Origin: Campylobacterales bacterium
GTDB lineage: Bacteria > Campylobacterota > Campylobacteria > Campylobacterales > JAADDG01
Assembly: GCA_027009865.1 (NCBI GenBank)
Contig: JALVCR010000101.1
Span: 1 to 12,975, forward strand
Direction of reading: 5' to 3'
Length of the DNA stretch: 12,975 bases
In this document: one piece after another, positions 7,451 to 12,975 of the stretch
Numbering within the stretch: the stretch's first letter is position 1
Layout: each line of letters opens with the position of its first letter
The notes under the pieces: model-generated
What the model was told of the DNA's origin: nothing
The model's input: only the letters and a program-made list of their open reading frames with translations
The model's database searches: none
Made by a program: the position numbers and the translations under genes

Positions 7451-8911
7451 TTATTTATATCTTATAATTTCATACCTTCTTGCAAGTTGGCTAATTAGAG
7501 CATTCTCTATGCTCGACTCTTTTAAGCTTTCGACATTTTTTATTATTAAATCTTTATTTTCTTTTAACTTTTTTTCATCTACTAATTTTTGATCAGTTAT
7601 TCTATAAAGGATAGCTTTATCCTTGAAAATATAATAAGATTCCCTCTTATTTGAAGAAAAGATATTATTTAGTAGTTCTAATGCCTCATTTTCCCCTAAT
7701 TTGGCTTTTTCTAGCTTTTTATAATCATCTCTGGTAACAAAACCTATATCAATTCCTTTAAAATTTTTGAGCATTTTTTTCGCTTTCTCTTCTAAAAGGG
7801 ATAATTTTTTATACTCTAAAAGATCTTGTTTAACAAATCTTTTCGCATCTTCATATTTCATAGGCTTTGGTAAATTAATTATATCTAATTTTATTACTAA
7901 AAATCCATTTTTTTGCTTAATCGGTTTAAGAACATCGCCTTTTTTAGCCCTTTTTAACTTCTCAAAGGGAAAATCATCTTTACCTTCAGTTAAAGTTATT
8001 TTCTGGTTAGCTTTAATTTTACCTTTTTTTAATAAAAGATATTTTTTCAAAGCTATTTTTTTAGCTTTTTTGAACTTTAAATCTTTAATTACTTTATCTT
8101 TAGCCTTTTCAAAAGGTAAAATCTTCCCCTCTTCATTTTTGTAACGAAATTTCTCATTTTGATAATACTCTTTTGCTTCTTTATCCTCCACTTTTATATC
8201 ATCTACTGTTACTTTTATTGCTTCTACATCATAAGAAGGGGCAATCATATATTTATTTTTGTTTTTCTCCCAAAAAGCTTTGGTTTCATTTTCTTCTAAG
8301 CTTACATTTATATCGCTTATAGGAATAGAAGCAATTTCCAATTTATCGGCCATAAAAATAGCGCTGCCGAAAGCCTCCTCTTCTACATCTGCGCTTTTTA
8401 AAGAGAGCAGTTTTTTTATCTTTTCTAAAAGAATCTCTTTTTTTAAACCATCTTCAAACTCTTTTGGTTCTCTTCTTATCTGTTTTAGCACCTGATAATA
8501 TCTATTTTTATCGAATACACCGTTTTTTTGAAAAGCTTTAATAGAAAGAAGTTTCTCTTCTAACTCTTTTTTTGATACGTCCATTCCAAGCTCATGAGCA
8601 TAATTTATTAAAAGTGCTTCTCTAATTAACTGGTTTAAAGTAAGCTTATCAAGCTTTAACTCTTTGGCTTTTTCTTGAGTCAATTTTCCTTTAAAAACAT
8701 TTTCATTATAGTAGTTATAAAGATTTCTGTATGCATTTTGAAACTCTTTAATGGTAATCTTTTCATCTCCAACTTTGGCTACGGAAGAGGCTCTATCGAG
8801 ATTAAAATCATACATTCCCCAGCCTACAAATCCGGCTCCTACAAAAGCTATTGTGCTTATCCAGATAGTAATTACAAGATATTTTCGATGTTTTTGCATC
8901 CAGCTTATCAT
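7451..8911 (-). CDS. ppiD: Membrane-anchored periplasmic chaperone, PpiD/SurA-like
   Basis: The 486-residue protein has a short basic N-terminus, one membrane anchor (about 11-33, YLVITIWISTIAFVGAGFVG) and a long periplasmic part. Residues about 40-170 form a SurA/PpiD N-terminal chaperone domain (VAKVGDEKITIKEFQNAYRN and the following helices with LTLNQLIREALL). A parvulin-type domain is only faintly recognisable: GDVLKPIKQKNGFLVIKLD (325-343) resembles the last strands of a parvulin, but the typical catalytic core is not obvious, so isomerase activity is doubtful. Such proteins help newly exported outer-membrane proteins to fold. The same order, ppiD-like then ftsA then ftsZ, is known from Campylobacter. 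The ATG at 8911 has AAAAGGA before it. It is the first gene of the operon, with a TATAAT about 30 nt upstream. The symbol follows the usual name in this phylum; E. coli PpiD is longer. Confidence 0.85.
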   Translation of the reverse strand: MISWMQKHRKYLVITIWISTIAFVGAGFVGWGMYDFNLDRASSVAKVGDEKITIKEFQNAYRNLYNYYNENVFKGKLTQEKAKELKLDKLTLNQLIREALLINYAHELGMDVSKKELEEKLLSIKAFQKNGVFDKNRYYQVLKQIRREPKEFEDGLKKEILLEKIKKLLSLKSADVEEEAFGSAIFMADKLEIASIPISDINVSLEENETKAFWEKNKNKYMIAPSYDVEAIKVTVDDIKVEDKEAKEYYQNEKFRYKNEEGKILPFEKAKDKVIKDLKFKKAKKIALKKYLLLKKGKIKANQKITLTEGKDDFPFEKLKRAKKGDVLKPIKQKNGFLVIKLDIINLPKPMKYEDAKRFVKQDLLEYKKLSLLEEKAKKMLKNFKGIDIGFVTRDDYKKLEKAKLGENEALELLNNIFSSNKRESYYIFKDKAILYRITDQKLVDEKKLKENKDLIIKNVESLKESSIENALISQLARRYEIIRYK

Positions 8912-8936
8912 TTTTTTCCTTTTAGAATTTATTTAT

Positions 8937-8942
8937 ATTATA
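8937..8942 (-). promoter_or_regulatory. Probable -10 element (TATAAT) of the ppiD-ftsA-ftsZ operon
   Basis: A perfect TATAAT on the minus strand stands 26 nt from the ATG at 8911, in the 90-bp gap behind ppiB. The -35 region is AT-rich without a clear TTGACA. No other good candidate was seen ahead of ftsA or ftsZ, whose intergenic gaps are 12 and 9 bp, so this may drive all three genes. Confidence 0.5.
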
Positions 8943-9001
8943 TTACTTATTGTTTAAAAAACTTATTAAAAGTCCGATGTTATGGGATTTTGACAAAACG
9001 G

Positions 9002-9490
9002 TTAAGCTTTCTCTTTTATTTCTATAGAGAGTATTTTATCGTTTTGTTCTATTTTATCAAGTGTTTGAAAACTTTCCAAATCATTTTTCTCTATCTCTCC
9101 AAATACGGTGTGTTCTCCATCTAAATGGGGACAATCTACAAAGCAGATAAAAAACTGGCTTCCTCCCGTATCTCTTCCGGCATGTGCCATAGATATTGTG
9201 CCTCTTTTATGTTTATGTATATTTTTTTCCGTTTCGCAAGGAATTCTCCATCCAGGCCCTCCCGTTCCGGTTCCGTAAGGGCATCCTCCTTGAGCCATAA
9301 AACCTTTTATTACCCTATGAAATTTTAAATTATTATAAAAGTTATCTTTTGCTAAAGTTGCAAAATTTGCTACTGTATTTGGAACCTCATCTGGAAAAAG
9401 TTTTATCTTTATGTCACCTTTGTTTGTATGAATTATAGCGTATTGGAATTTATTTATCTCTTCGGGGGTATAATCGTAAATTTTAAGCAT
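9002..9490 (-). CDS. ppiB: Cyclophilin-type peptidyl-prolyl cis-trans isomerase
   Basis: This enzyme isomerises peptide bonds before proline during protein folding. The 162 residues form one cyclophilin domain. FHRVIKGFMAQGG (57-69) contains the catalytic arginine R59 and the paired Q67; GSQFFI (110-115) and LDGEHTVFG (123-131) complete the active site, with H126 matching the conserved histidine of cyclophilin A. At the position of the cyclosporin-binding tryptophan there is a histidine (PHLDGEH), as in many bacterial forms. No signal peptide is present, so it acts in the cytoplasm. The ATG at 9490 has GGAGA upstream and a strong extended -10 promoter. It lies just ahead of the ppiD-like gene, but a TATAAT in the 90-bp gap suggests separate transcription. 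The call is very secure. Confidence 0.97.
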   Translation of the reverse strand: MLKIYDYTPEEINKFQYAIIHTNKGDIKIKLFPDEVPNTVANFATLAKDNFYNNLKFHRVIKGFMAQGGCPYGTGTGGPGWRIPCETEKNIHKHKRGTISMAHAGRDTGGSQFFICFVDCPHLDGEHTVFGEIEKNDLESFQTLDKIEQNDKILSIEIKEKA

Positions 9491-9515
9491 ATTTAATCTC
9501 CAAAAAATTTTTGCA

Positions 9516-9544
9516 ATTATACCATTTATAAAATTTGTGATAAA
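9516..9544 (-). promoter_or_regulatory. Extended -10 promoter of ppiB
   Basis: On the minus strand TGGTATAAT (9524-9516) is an ideal extended -10. A TTTATC at 9544-9539 stands 17 bp upstream as a weak -35. Transcription should begin near 9509, giving a leader of about 19 nt that includes the GGAGA ribosome binding site. Confidence 0.7.
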
Positions 9545-9593
9545 TCAAAATAGAAGGCCAATTTAAGAAGTTAAAAAATTATAAATTTAAATT

Positions 9594-11462
9594 TTATAAT
9601 TTGATATCGTAACTTGCTACTATTTTGGAAAACTCTTTAGAATTTAAAAAGATGTCTATTAAATGTTTCCTGCTGTCTTCTCTTGCTTTTTTACTCCAGT
9701 AGTTTAATTCATCTTTTGAAGGTTCTCTATCAAATAGAGTTTTATACAAAATCTTTACAAAACTATTCTCGGATATATTCATATTTTTAAACTCTTGTGA
9801 AAGCAGAAAAAATTTTGCCAAATCTTTAGCTTTTTTTCTCTTTTGTAAAAGTTCATTTTTCCAATAACTAAGTCCGGCTTGATCAGTTTTTCTCTTTAGA
9901 GCATATACATAAAATCTTTTTATAAAAGCTTCTATTTTTTCCTCTTTTGATATAGGTTTTATTTTGTATGTTTTGCACAGATTTTGAAACTCTTTTGAAA
10001 AGGCAAATTTGTAAAACAGAATATCTCTTGAATTTGGATTCTCTTTTAAAAATTGATTCCAGTAGTTTAATCCGGTGAAATCCGGTTCTCTGTTTAGAAG
10101 AGTTTCATACAAAGAGGCTATATAGGCTTTATTGTCTAAATTTAAGTTTTTAAACTCTTTTGTTTGAAAAAAATTATAAACAACAAAAGCTGCACTTTTT
10201 TGATTTACTATTTTGCTCCAATATTCTATTCCTCCTTTATCTCCTTCTCTTCCTAAAATGGATCTATAAACTCTTTTTACGAAATTATAAGAGCCGCTTT
10301 TTTGATTGATTATTTTTACCTTAAAAACTTTTCCACTTTTTGCAGTTAAATTTACAATCTTTCCTATATCATTTCCTATTTTTATTACTCTTGTATTAAA
10401 ATCTATTTGATTTAAGAGCGTTGTTTCTGCTCCTTCGCTTTTTATTATGATTTCATCTATGTCTTGGCAATTTTGAGGGCGTATATAAAAAGCATAAGTT
10501 TTGCCGGCTTGAACATTATATATTTTATTTATATCGTTTAAAGTTATTATTTCATAATTTAGCATTTTGGTTTTAAATGACCATGTTTTATCAAATTCTT
10601 TATTATTATAAAAATATTTGATTTTAACCCTATATCTTTTATTCCAATCTAAACGTTTCATTGGAAATAGAATATATATTTTTTCATCGAACTTTTTTAG
10701 ATGATAATCATTTCCTTGATGAAGTATTTTTGTATCCGTTATTTCTTCCCCATTTGTATCGAATAACTTAAAATATATTAAACGAAATTTTAATTTATCA
10801 AATTTTTCCGGATTAAACTGAACGCTTATAGGATTTCCTACACTTCCTCCTTTTGGACATTCGGGGAGAGGGTCTGGATTTTCAGTATTAAAAAAAGCCG
10901 GTTTGGCCGCATAATAATTTTGATATGGCCAGACTATTATAGAAGAATTTTTTTTAGCAATTTGAGAGGGAGTTTTTGGTCTTTTTACTCCCATATTAAA
11001 GACATATTGATTTTTATAATAATAATCTTTGTTATGATATGAAGCTGCTCCTATATCTTCTGTATAAAAATTTAAAAAATTTATTCTATGATATATTGCA
11101 TTAAAAAGTTCGTTAACTCCTTTTAAAGCGCTATTTGCTTTTGATGAAGCTGTGGAGTTTTCTATTACATAAGAGAGGGGGTATCCTACAAACAGAGCTC
11201 TATCATATGGAGTTTTTCCTGTAAACCCTCTTTTTCCTTTTTCTTCTTCATGAGAATTTTGATTATTTAATATTATATAATTTAAATGATTCTTACTACT
11301 TTTATTTAATTTTTCATCTTCTTTTAATTCTATTAGGCCGCTGCTTTTTCTAAGTTCGTTTAAATAATATATTGCCTCTTTTATCTCTTTATTGTCCGAT
11401 GTTGCAAAAATATGGAGTTTTCCTACTATAAAAATTGTAGAAAATAGAAAAAATTTCTTCAT
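9594..11462 (-). CDS. Secreted CAP-domain protein with C-terminal DUF4214-type repeats
   Basis: The 622-residue protein starts with a signal peptide (about 1-21, MKKFFLFSTIFIVGKLHIFA). Residues about 25-160 are a CAP (SCP-like) domain: helices with YYLNELRKSSGL, then NSHEE (H71), GFTGKTPYDRALFVGY (79-94), ENST (E101), H125 in AIYHRINFL, and EDIGAA, matching the bacterial CAP pattern with its His/Glu cleft. Residues about 180-300 look like a beta-sandwich (NPISVQFNPEKF ... LDWNKRYRVKIKYF). Residues about 392-616 contain four helical repeats of the DUF4214 kind, each with R-x-x-D/S followed by G-L-x-Y-W and S-K/Q-E-F (YW at 414, 467, 533, 588). DUF4214 is common in S-layer-like and large secreted proteins. 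I infer a surface or extracellular protein of unknown function. The ATG at 11462 has AAAGG 12 nt upstream. It is divergent from the beta-barrel gene at 11621. Confidence 0.8.
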   Translation of the reverse strand: MKKFFLFSTIFIVGKLHIFATSDNKEIKEAIYYLNELRKSSGLIELKEDEKLNKSSKNHLNYIILNNQNSHEEEKGKRGFTGKTPYDRALFVGYPLSYVIENSTASSKANSALKGVNELFNAIYHRINFLNFYTEDIGAASYHNKDYYYKNQYVFNMGVKRPKTPSQIAKKNSSIIVWPYQNYYAAKPAFFNTENPDPLPECPKGGSVGNPISVQFNPEKFDKLKFRLIYFKLFDTNGEEITDTKILHQGNDYHLKKFDEKIYILFPMKRLDWNKRYRVKIKYFYNNKEFDKTWSFKTKMLNYEIITLNDINKIYNVQAGKTYAFYIRPQNCQDIDEIIIKSEGAETTLLNQIDFNTRVIKIGNDIGKIVNLTAKSGKVFKVKIINQKSGSYNFVKRVYRSILGREGDKGGIEYWSKIVNQKSAAFVVYNFFQTKEFKNLNLDNKAYIASLYETLLNREPDFTGLNYWNQFLKENPNSRDILFYKFAFSKEFQNLCKTYKIKPISKEEKIEAFIKRFYVYALKRKTDQAGLSYWKNELLQKRKKAKDLAKFFLLSQEFKNMNISENSFVKILYKTLFDREPSKDELNYWSKKAREDSRKHLIDIFLNSKEFSKIVASYDIKL

Positions 11463-11495
11463 TTATATCAATACCTTTACAAAAAATCTCACTTT

Positions 11496-11524
11496 ATTAT
11501 AGAATAATTAAGAAAAAAACAAAA
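11496..11524 (-). promoter_or_regulatory. Promoter of the CAP-domain gene
   Basis: On the minus strand TATAAT (11501-11496) is preceded at 17-bp spacing by TTTTGT (11524-11519). The predicted transcription start is near 11489, about 27 nt before the ATG. The -35 lies 5 bp from the inverted repeat at 11529-11552. Confidence 0.55.
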
Positions 11525-11528
11525 TTAA

Positions 11529-11552
11529 TTTTTAAGAAAAATATCTTAAAAA
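11529..11552. repeat. Inverted repeat between divergent promoters, possible operator
   Basis: TTTTTAAGA (11529-11537) and TCTTAAAAA (11544-11552) are perfect 9-bp inverted arms around a 6-bp centre. The element lies immediately upstream of the -35 of the CAP-domain gene and 33 bp before the -35 of the beta-barrel gene, a suitable place for a dimeric regulator of both. In such AT-rich DNA the match could be accidental, although the central GA/TC pairs make it less trivial. Confidence 0.35.
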
Positions 11553-11585
11553 GCCAAATTTTTATTTGTTATAACTGTTTCTTTA

Positions 11586-11614
11586 TTGTTTTTATAAAAT
11601 AATTTCTATATAAT
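11586..11614 (+). promoter_or_regulatory. Promoter of the beta-barrel gene, placing the start of transcription at the ATG
   Basis: TTGTTT (11586-11591), a 17-bp spacer and TATAAT (11609-11614) form a good sigma-70 promoter. The expected start point, about 7 nt after the -10, is the A of the ATG at 11621. No Shine-Dalgarno sequence occurs before this ATG. A leaderless mRNA is therefore predicted. A second, weaker TATAAA at 11593-11598 could give a leader of about 15 nt, still without a ribosome binding site. Confidence 0.55.
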
Positions 11615-11620
11615 TCCATA

Positions 11621-12559
11621 ATGAAAAAAGTAATAATTATCTCTTTATTTTTATCATCTCCGCTATTTAGTTTTTCTATTGATAAGTATTTGAATTATTT
11701 AATTCAAGAAAGAAAAAAACTCTCTCAAAAATTTGTAGAAGCAACTTATGAGCTTGATAACTATATTTCGGGAAATTATTACGGTTATTCTCCGGTTGAA
11801 GATAACTATTTGAATCTTACATTCTCTATGAAATTTAAAGACAGCAAAGTTACTTTTAATCCATCTTTAAGAGCAAGAATAGATTTGCCTAAAACAAGAA
11901 ATAAACTGCAAATTATTTTAACTGAGCATGATGAGGAGATTACCCATCAAGATATTCAGCAAGAATATGGAGATAAAACTAATAATTATGGGTCTCTACT
12001 TGGACTTAAATACTTTATCAAAAATAAGCTTTTTACCAAAACAAGTTTGACTGTCGGACTTAAATTTAGAACTCCTATAGATTTTTACACAAGAGCGAAA
12101 TTTATTAAAGTAATAGATTTAAGTAAAAATTGGCAATGGATAGGCGAGCAGAAATTTTATCTATTCTCTCATAGAGGGTTTCAATCTTTTACGACTCTAA
12201 ATTTTGATAGAAAAATCAATGATGATTTTATGTTTAGAATCTCAAATAATATTATTTACAAAAAGAAAGAGGACTCTTTTGAAATAGCCCACTCTCTTAT
12301 GCTTTTTCAACATTTAACAAAGAGAGATGATTTAATTTATAGTGCAACTGTAGCCGGTAGCACCGAAGATTTTGAAAATCATATGCCAAAAGTTTCAACT
12401 TACGAATTAAAAACGGTATATAGGCATATTTTGCCAAATCGTTGGGTATATTTTAATGTAATTCCAGCCCTTTATTGGGACAGAGATCATAGTTTCAGGC
12501 CTAATGTCTCTTTAAATTTAAATGTTTCAATAATTTTTGGAAAGTATGATATCTATTAA
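11621..12559 (+). CDS. Predicted outer-membrane beta-barrel protein, function unknown
   Basis: I do not recognise a named family. The 312-residue protein has a clear signal peptide (MKKVIIISLFLSSPLFSFS, 1-19), a short helical, charged stretch (IDKYLNYLIQERKKL), and then many alternating, aromatic-rich amphipathic strands separated by charged turns, ending in tyrosine, as expected for an outer-membrane barrel. Segments such as SLRARIDLPKTRNKLQIIL and WVYFNVIPALYWDRDHSFRP resemble conserved positions in uncharacterised proteobacterial outer-membrane proteins. The start is firm because the signal peptide needs it, although no ribosome binding site is present (see the promoter entry). It is divergent from the CAP-domain gene, with which it may share control. 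Its stop codon overlaps the end of a decayed PPK2 fragment on the other strand. It is the only plus-strand gene in the window. The barrel call is from pattern reading only. Confidence 0.7.
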   Translation: MKKVIIISLFLSSPLFSFSIDKYLNYLIQERKKLSQKFVEATYELDNYISGNYYGYSPVEDNYLNLTFSMKFKDSKVTFNPSLRARIDLPKTRNKLQIILTEHDEEITHQDIQQEYGDKTNNYGSLLGLKYFIKNKLFTKTSLTVGLKFRTPIDFYTRAKFIKVIDLSKNWQWIGEQKFYLFSHRGFQSFTTLNFDRKINDDFMFRISNNIIYKKKEDSFEIAHSLMLFQHLTKRDDLIYSATVAGSTEDFENHMPKVSTYELKTVYRHILPNRWVYFNVIPALYWDRDHSFRPNVSLNLNVSIIFGKYDIY

Positions 12560-12741
12560 AAATTATGTATTGTAAATCTTTTTATAGCTCCGCCCTTTTT
12601 AGGGGCATCTCTGCCTTCAAAAATACTCATTACCTTTTTTTATTTTTGTTCAATTTGAAGCTTTATAAGCTCATCTTCATATTTTACATACTCAATAGCT
12701 TTTTTGATTTTCTTCTTTTTTACAAGCTGTCTTAAACCGTT
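12556..12741 (-). pseudogene. Decayed fragment of a polyphosphate kinase 2 (PPK2) gene
   Basis: One minus-strand frame, with a single TAA at 12642-12640, reads two pieces of a PPK2 N-terminal region. The first (12741-12643) contains KKAIEYVKYEDELIKLQIEQ, like the helix before the kinase core (YE-x-EL-x-KLQIE). The second (12639-12559) contains FEGRDAPKKGGAIKRFTIHN, which is the PPK2 Walker A region, normally FEGRDAAGKGGAIKRFTEHLNPR. The loop G is replaced by K and the preceding A by P. About a dozen residues (normally LVKLQ-x-WV...) are missing between the pieces, and the remaining 200 or so residues, including Walker B, are gone; the frame ends in a TAA that overlaps the stop of the barrel gene. 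PPK2 transfers phosphate between polyphosphate and nucleotides. This copy cannot be functional. The family match is strong over a short length. Confidence 0.75.
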
Positions 12742-12903
12742 TTAAGTTTTTAAAATGGGGAAATTTTGAAAAAATTGTCTCTTCAAAAGAGGGGTATATT
12801 TTAGATTTTAGGGGGAGTTTTTTTATTCATTTTTCAAGTTTTTTAATAACTAAGATAGAAAACTTTCAAAAAGTAGATTTCTAATTTCTCACGAATTTTT
12901 TAA
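12742..12903. other. AT-rich stretch without a gene between the PPK2 remnant and the CRISPR repeat
   Basis: I see no open frame, RNA gene or clear promoter. One small hairpin, CTCTT/AAGAG with a 3-nt loop (12779-12791), is followed on the minus strand, after 4 nt, by six Ts (12774-12769). It could act as a weak terminator for a leftward CRISPR transcript. Otherwise the stretch looks like decayed, non-coding sequence. Confidence 0.4.
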
Positions 12904-12975
12904 GTCTCAATCCCCTTGCAGTCGGGTCATAGTGTCAAACATGGATATCCCGTAGAGTGGGGTATCGCAATAAGT
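12904..12975 (-). CRISPR. Probable terminal CRISPR repeat (12904-12940) and adjoining spacer, array continuing beyond the window
   Basis: The 37-nt unit 12904-12940 begins on the plus strand with GTCTCAATCCCCTTGC and ends with CATAGTGTCAAAC. Read on the minus strand it starts GTTTGACACTATGACCC and ends GGGGATTGAGAC, which is the standard layout of many type I and III repeats: GTTTGAAAC-like start and an ATTGAAAC/ATTGAGAC end that becomes the 8-nt crRNA handle. It is far richer in GC than its surroundings. It is followed by 35 nt of unrelated, mixed sequence to the edge. The last two bases (GT at 12974-12975), preceded by TAA as at 12901-12903, could be the start of the next repeat, giving a 33-nt spacer. 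Only one full repeat is visible, so repetition itself is not shown. In this orientation it is the leader-distal end. Confidence 0.6.

Noticed and set aside
7103..7592. Plus-strand open frames over ftsA and the end of the ppiD-like gene
   Set aside because: They are antisense to conserved FtsA motifs; their translations look like reversed-frame artefacts rich in S, F and Y.
8970..9001. Possible terminator after ppiB
   Set aside because: CCG and CGG can be paired only across a long unstructured interval, and no compact GC stem with a T-run is present.
8675..9124. 149-codon plus-strand frame spanning the ppiD start, the intergenic gap and the ppiB 3' end
   Set aside because: It crosses two well-supported minus-strand genes and a promoter, and its composition is that of a shadow frame.
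9561..9600. AT-only palindromes between ppiB and the CAP-domain gene as terminator or operator
   Set aside because: They consist of A and T runs expected by chance in this DNA, with no GC stem.
12592..12606. GCCC-loop-GGGC hairpin considered as terminator of the barrel gene
   Set aside because: The stem is only 4 bp, no T-run follows on either strand, and the bases are explained as the Walker A codons of the PPK2 remnant.
12941..12975. Near-palindrome ATATCCC / GGGGTAT inside the presumed spacer, taken as a sign of a structured RNA instead of CRISPR
   Set aside because: It has a mismatch and is short; the repeat-like unit next to it with its ATTGAGAC end explains the region better, but the alternative is not excluded.

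Overview
The window is AT-rich, gene-dense DNA from a member of the Campylobacterota (Epsilonproteobacteria). The main evidence is the gene order ppiD-like, ftsA, ftsZ without the rest of the usual division and cell-wall cluster, which I recall from Campylobacter and relatives. A sigma-54 promoter of the type found in flagellar regulons of this phylum and the general character of the proteins agree with this. The degraded PPK2 gene and the probable CRISPR repeat suggest a free-living, perhaps vent-type, lineage, but genus cannot be fixed from sequence reading alone.

Layout. Positions 1-1857 (minus) hold the N-terminal 619 codons of dnaE, the DNA polymerase III alpha subunit, cut by the window edge. 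Positions 1910-4112 (minus) hold a two-gene signalling operon: an HDOD protein followed, with a 17-bp overlap, by a protein that joins STAS-like and receiver-like domains to a CheX-type phosphatase domain. A well-formed sigma-54 promoter lies in front of it. Positions 4183-4791 (minus) encode an exported VasI/TagO-like protein with no type VI secretion genes nearby. Positions 4910-8911 (minus) are the tightly packed division operon: a membrane-anchored PpiD/SurA-like chaperone, then ftsA (TTG start), then ftsZ. Positions 9002-9490 (minus) encode a cyclophilin (ppiB) behind a strong extended -10 promoter.

Positions 9594-11462 (minus) encode a secreted CAP-domain protein with a beta-sandwich-like middle and four DUF4214-type repeats. 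It is divergent from a predicted outer-membrane beta-barrel gene at 11621-12559 (plus). The shared intergenic region holds two promoters and a 9+9-bp inverted repeat between them; the barrel gene has no Shine-Dalgarno sequence and its promoter places the transcription start at the ATG, so its mRNA is probably leaderless. Positions 12560-12975 have no intact gene: first a decayed fragment of a PPK2-type polyphosphate kinase (minus), then a featureless AT-rich stretch, then what looks like the leader-distal end of a CRISPR array that runs off the window.

Taken together this is a housekeeping core (replication, division, protein folding) with two accessory parts. One is the sigma-54-driven HDOD/CheX-like operon, which is probably tied to motility and chemotaxis. 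The other is a cell-surface pair of genes beside genomic debris and a CRISPR locus at the right edge. The most interesting items are the HDOD/STAS/CheX operon with its sigma-54 promoter, the edge CRISPR repeat, and the PPK2 remnant.
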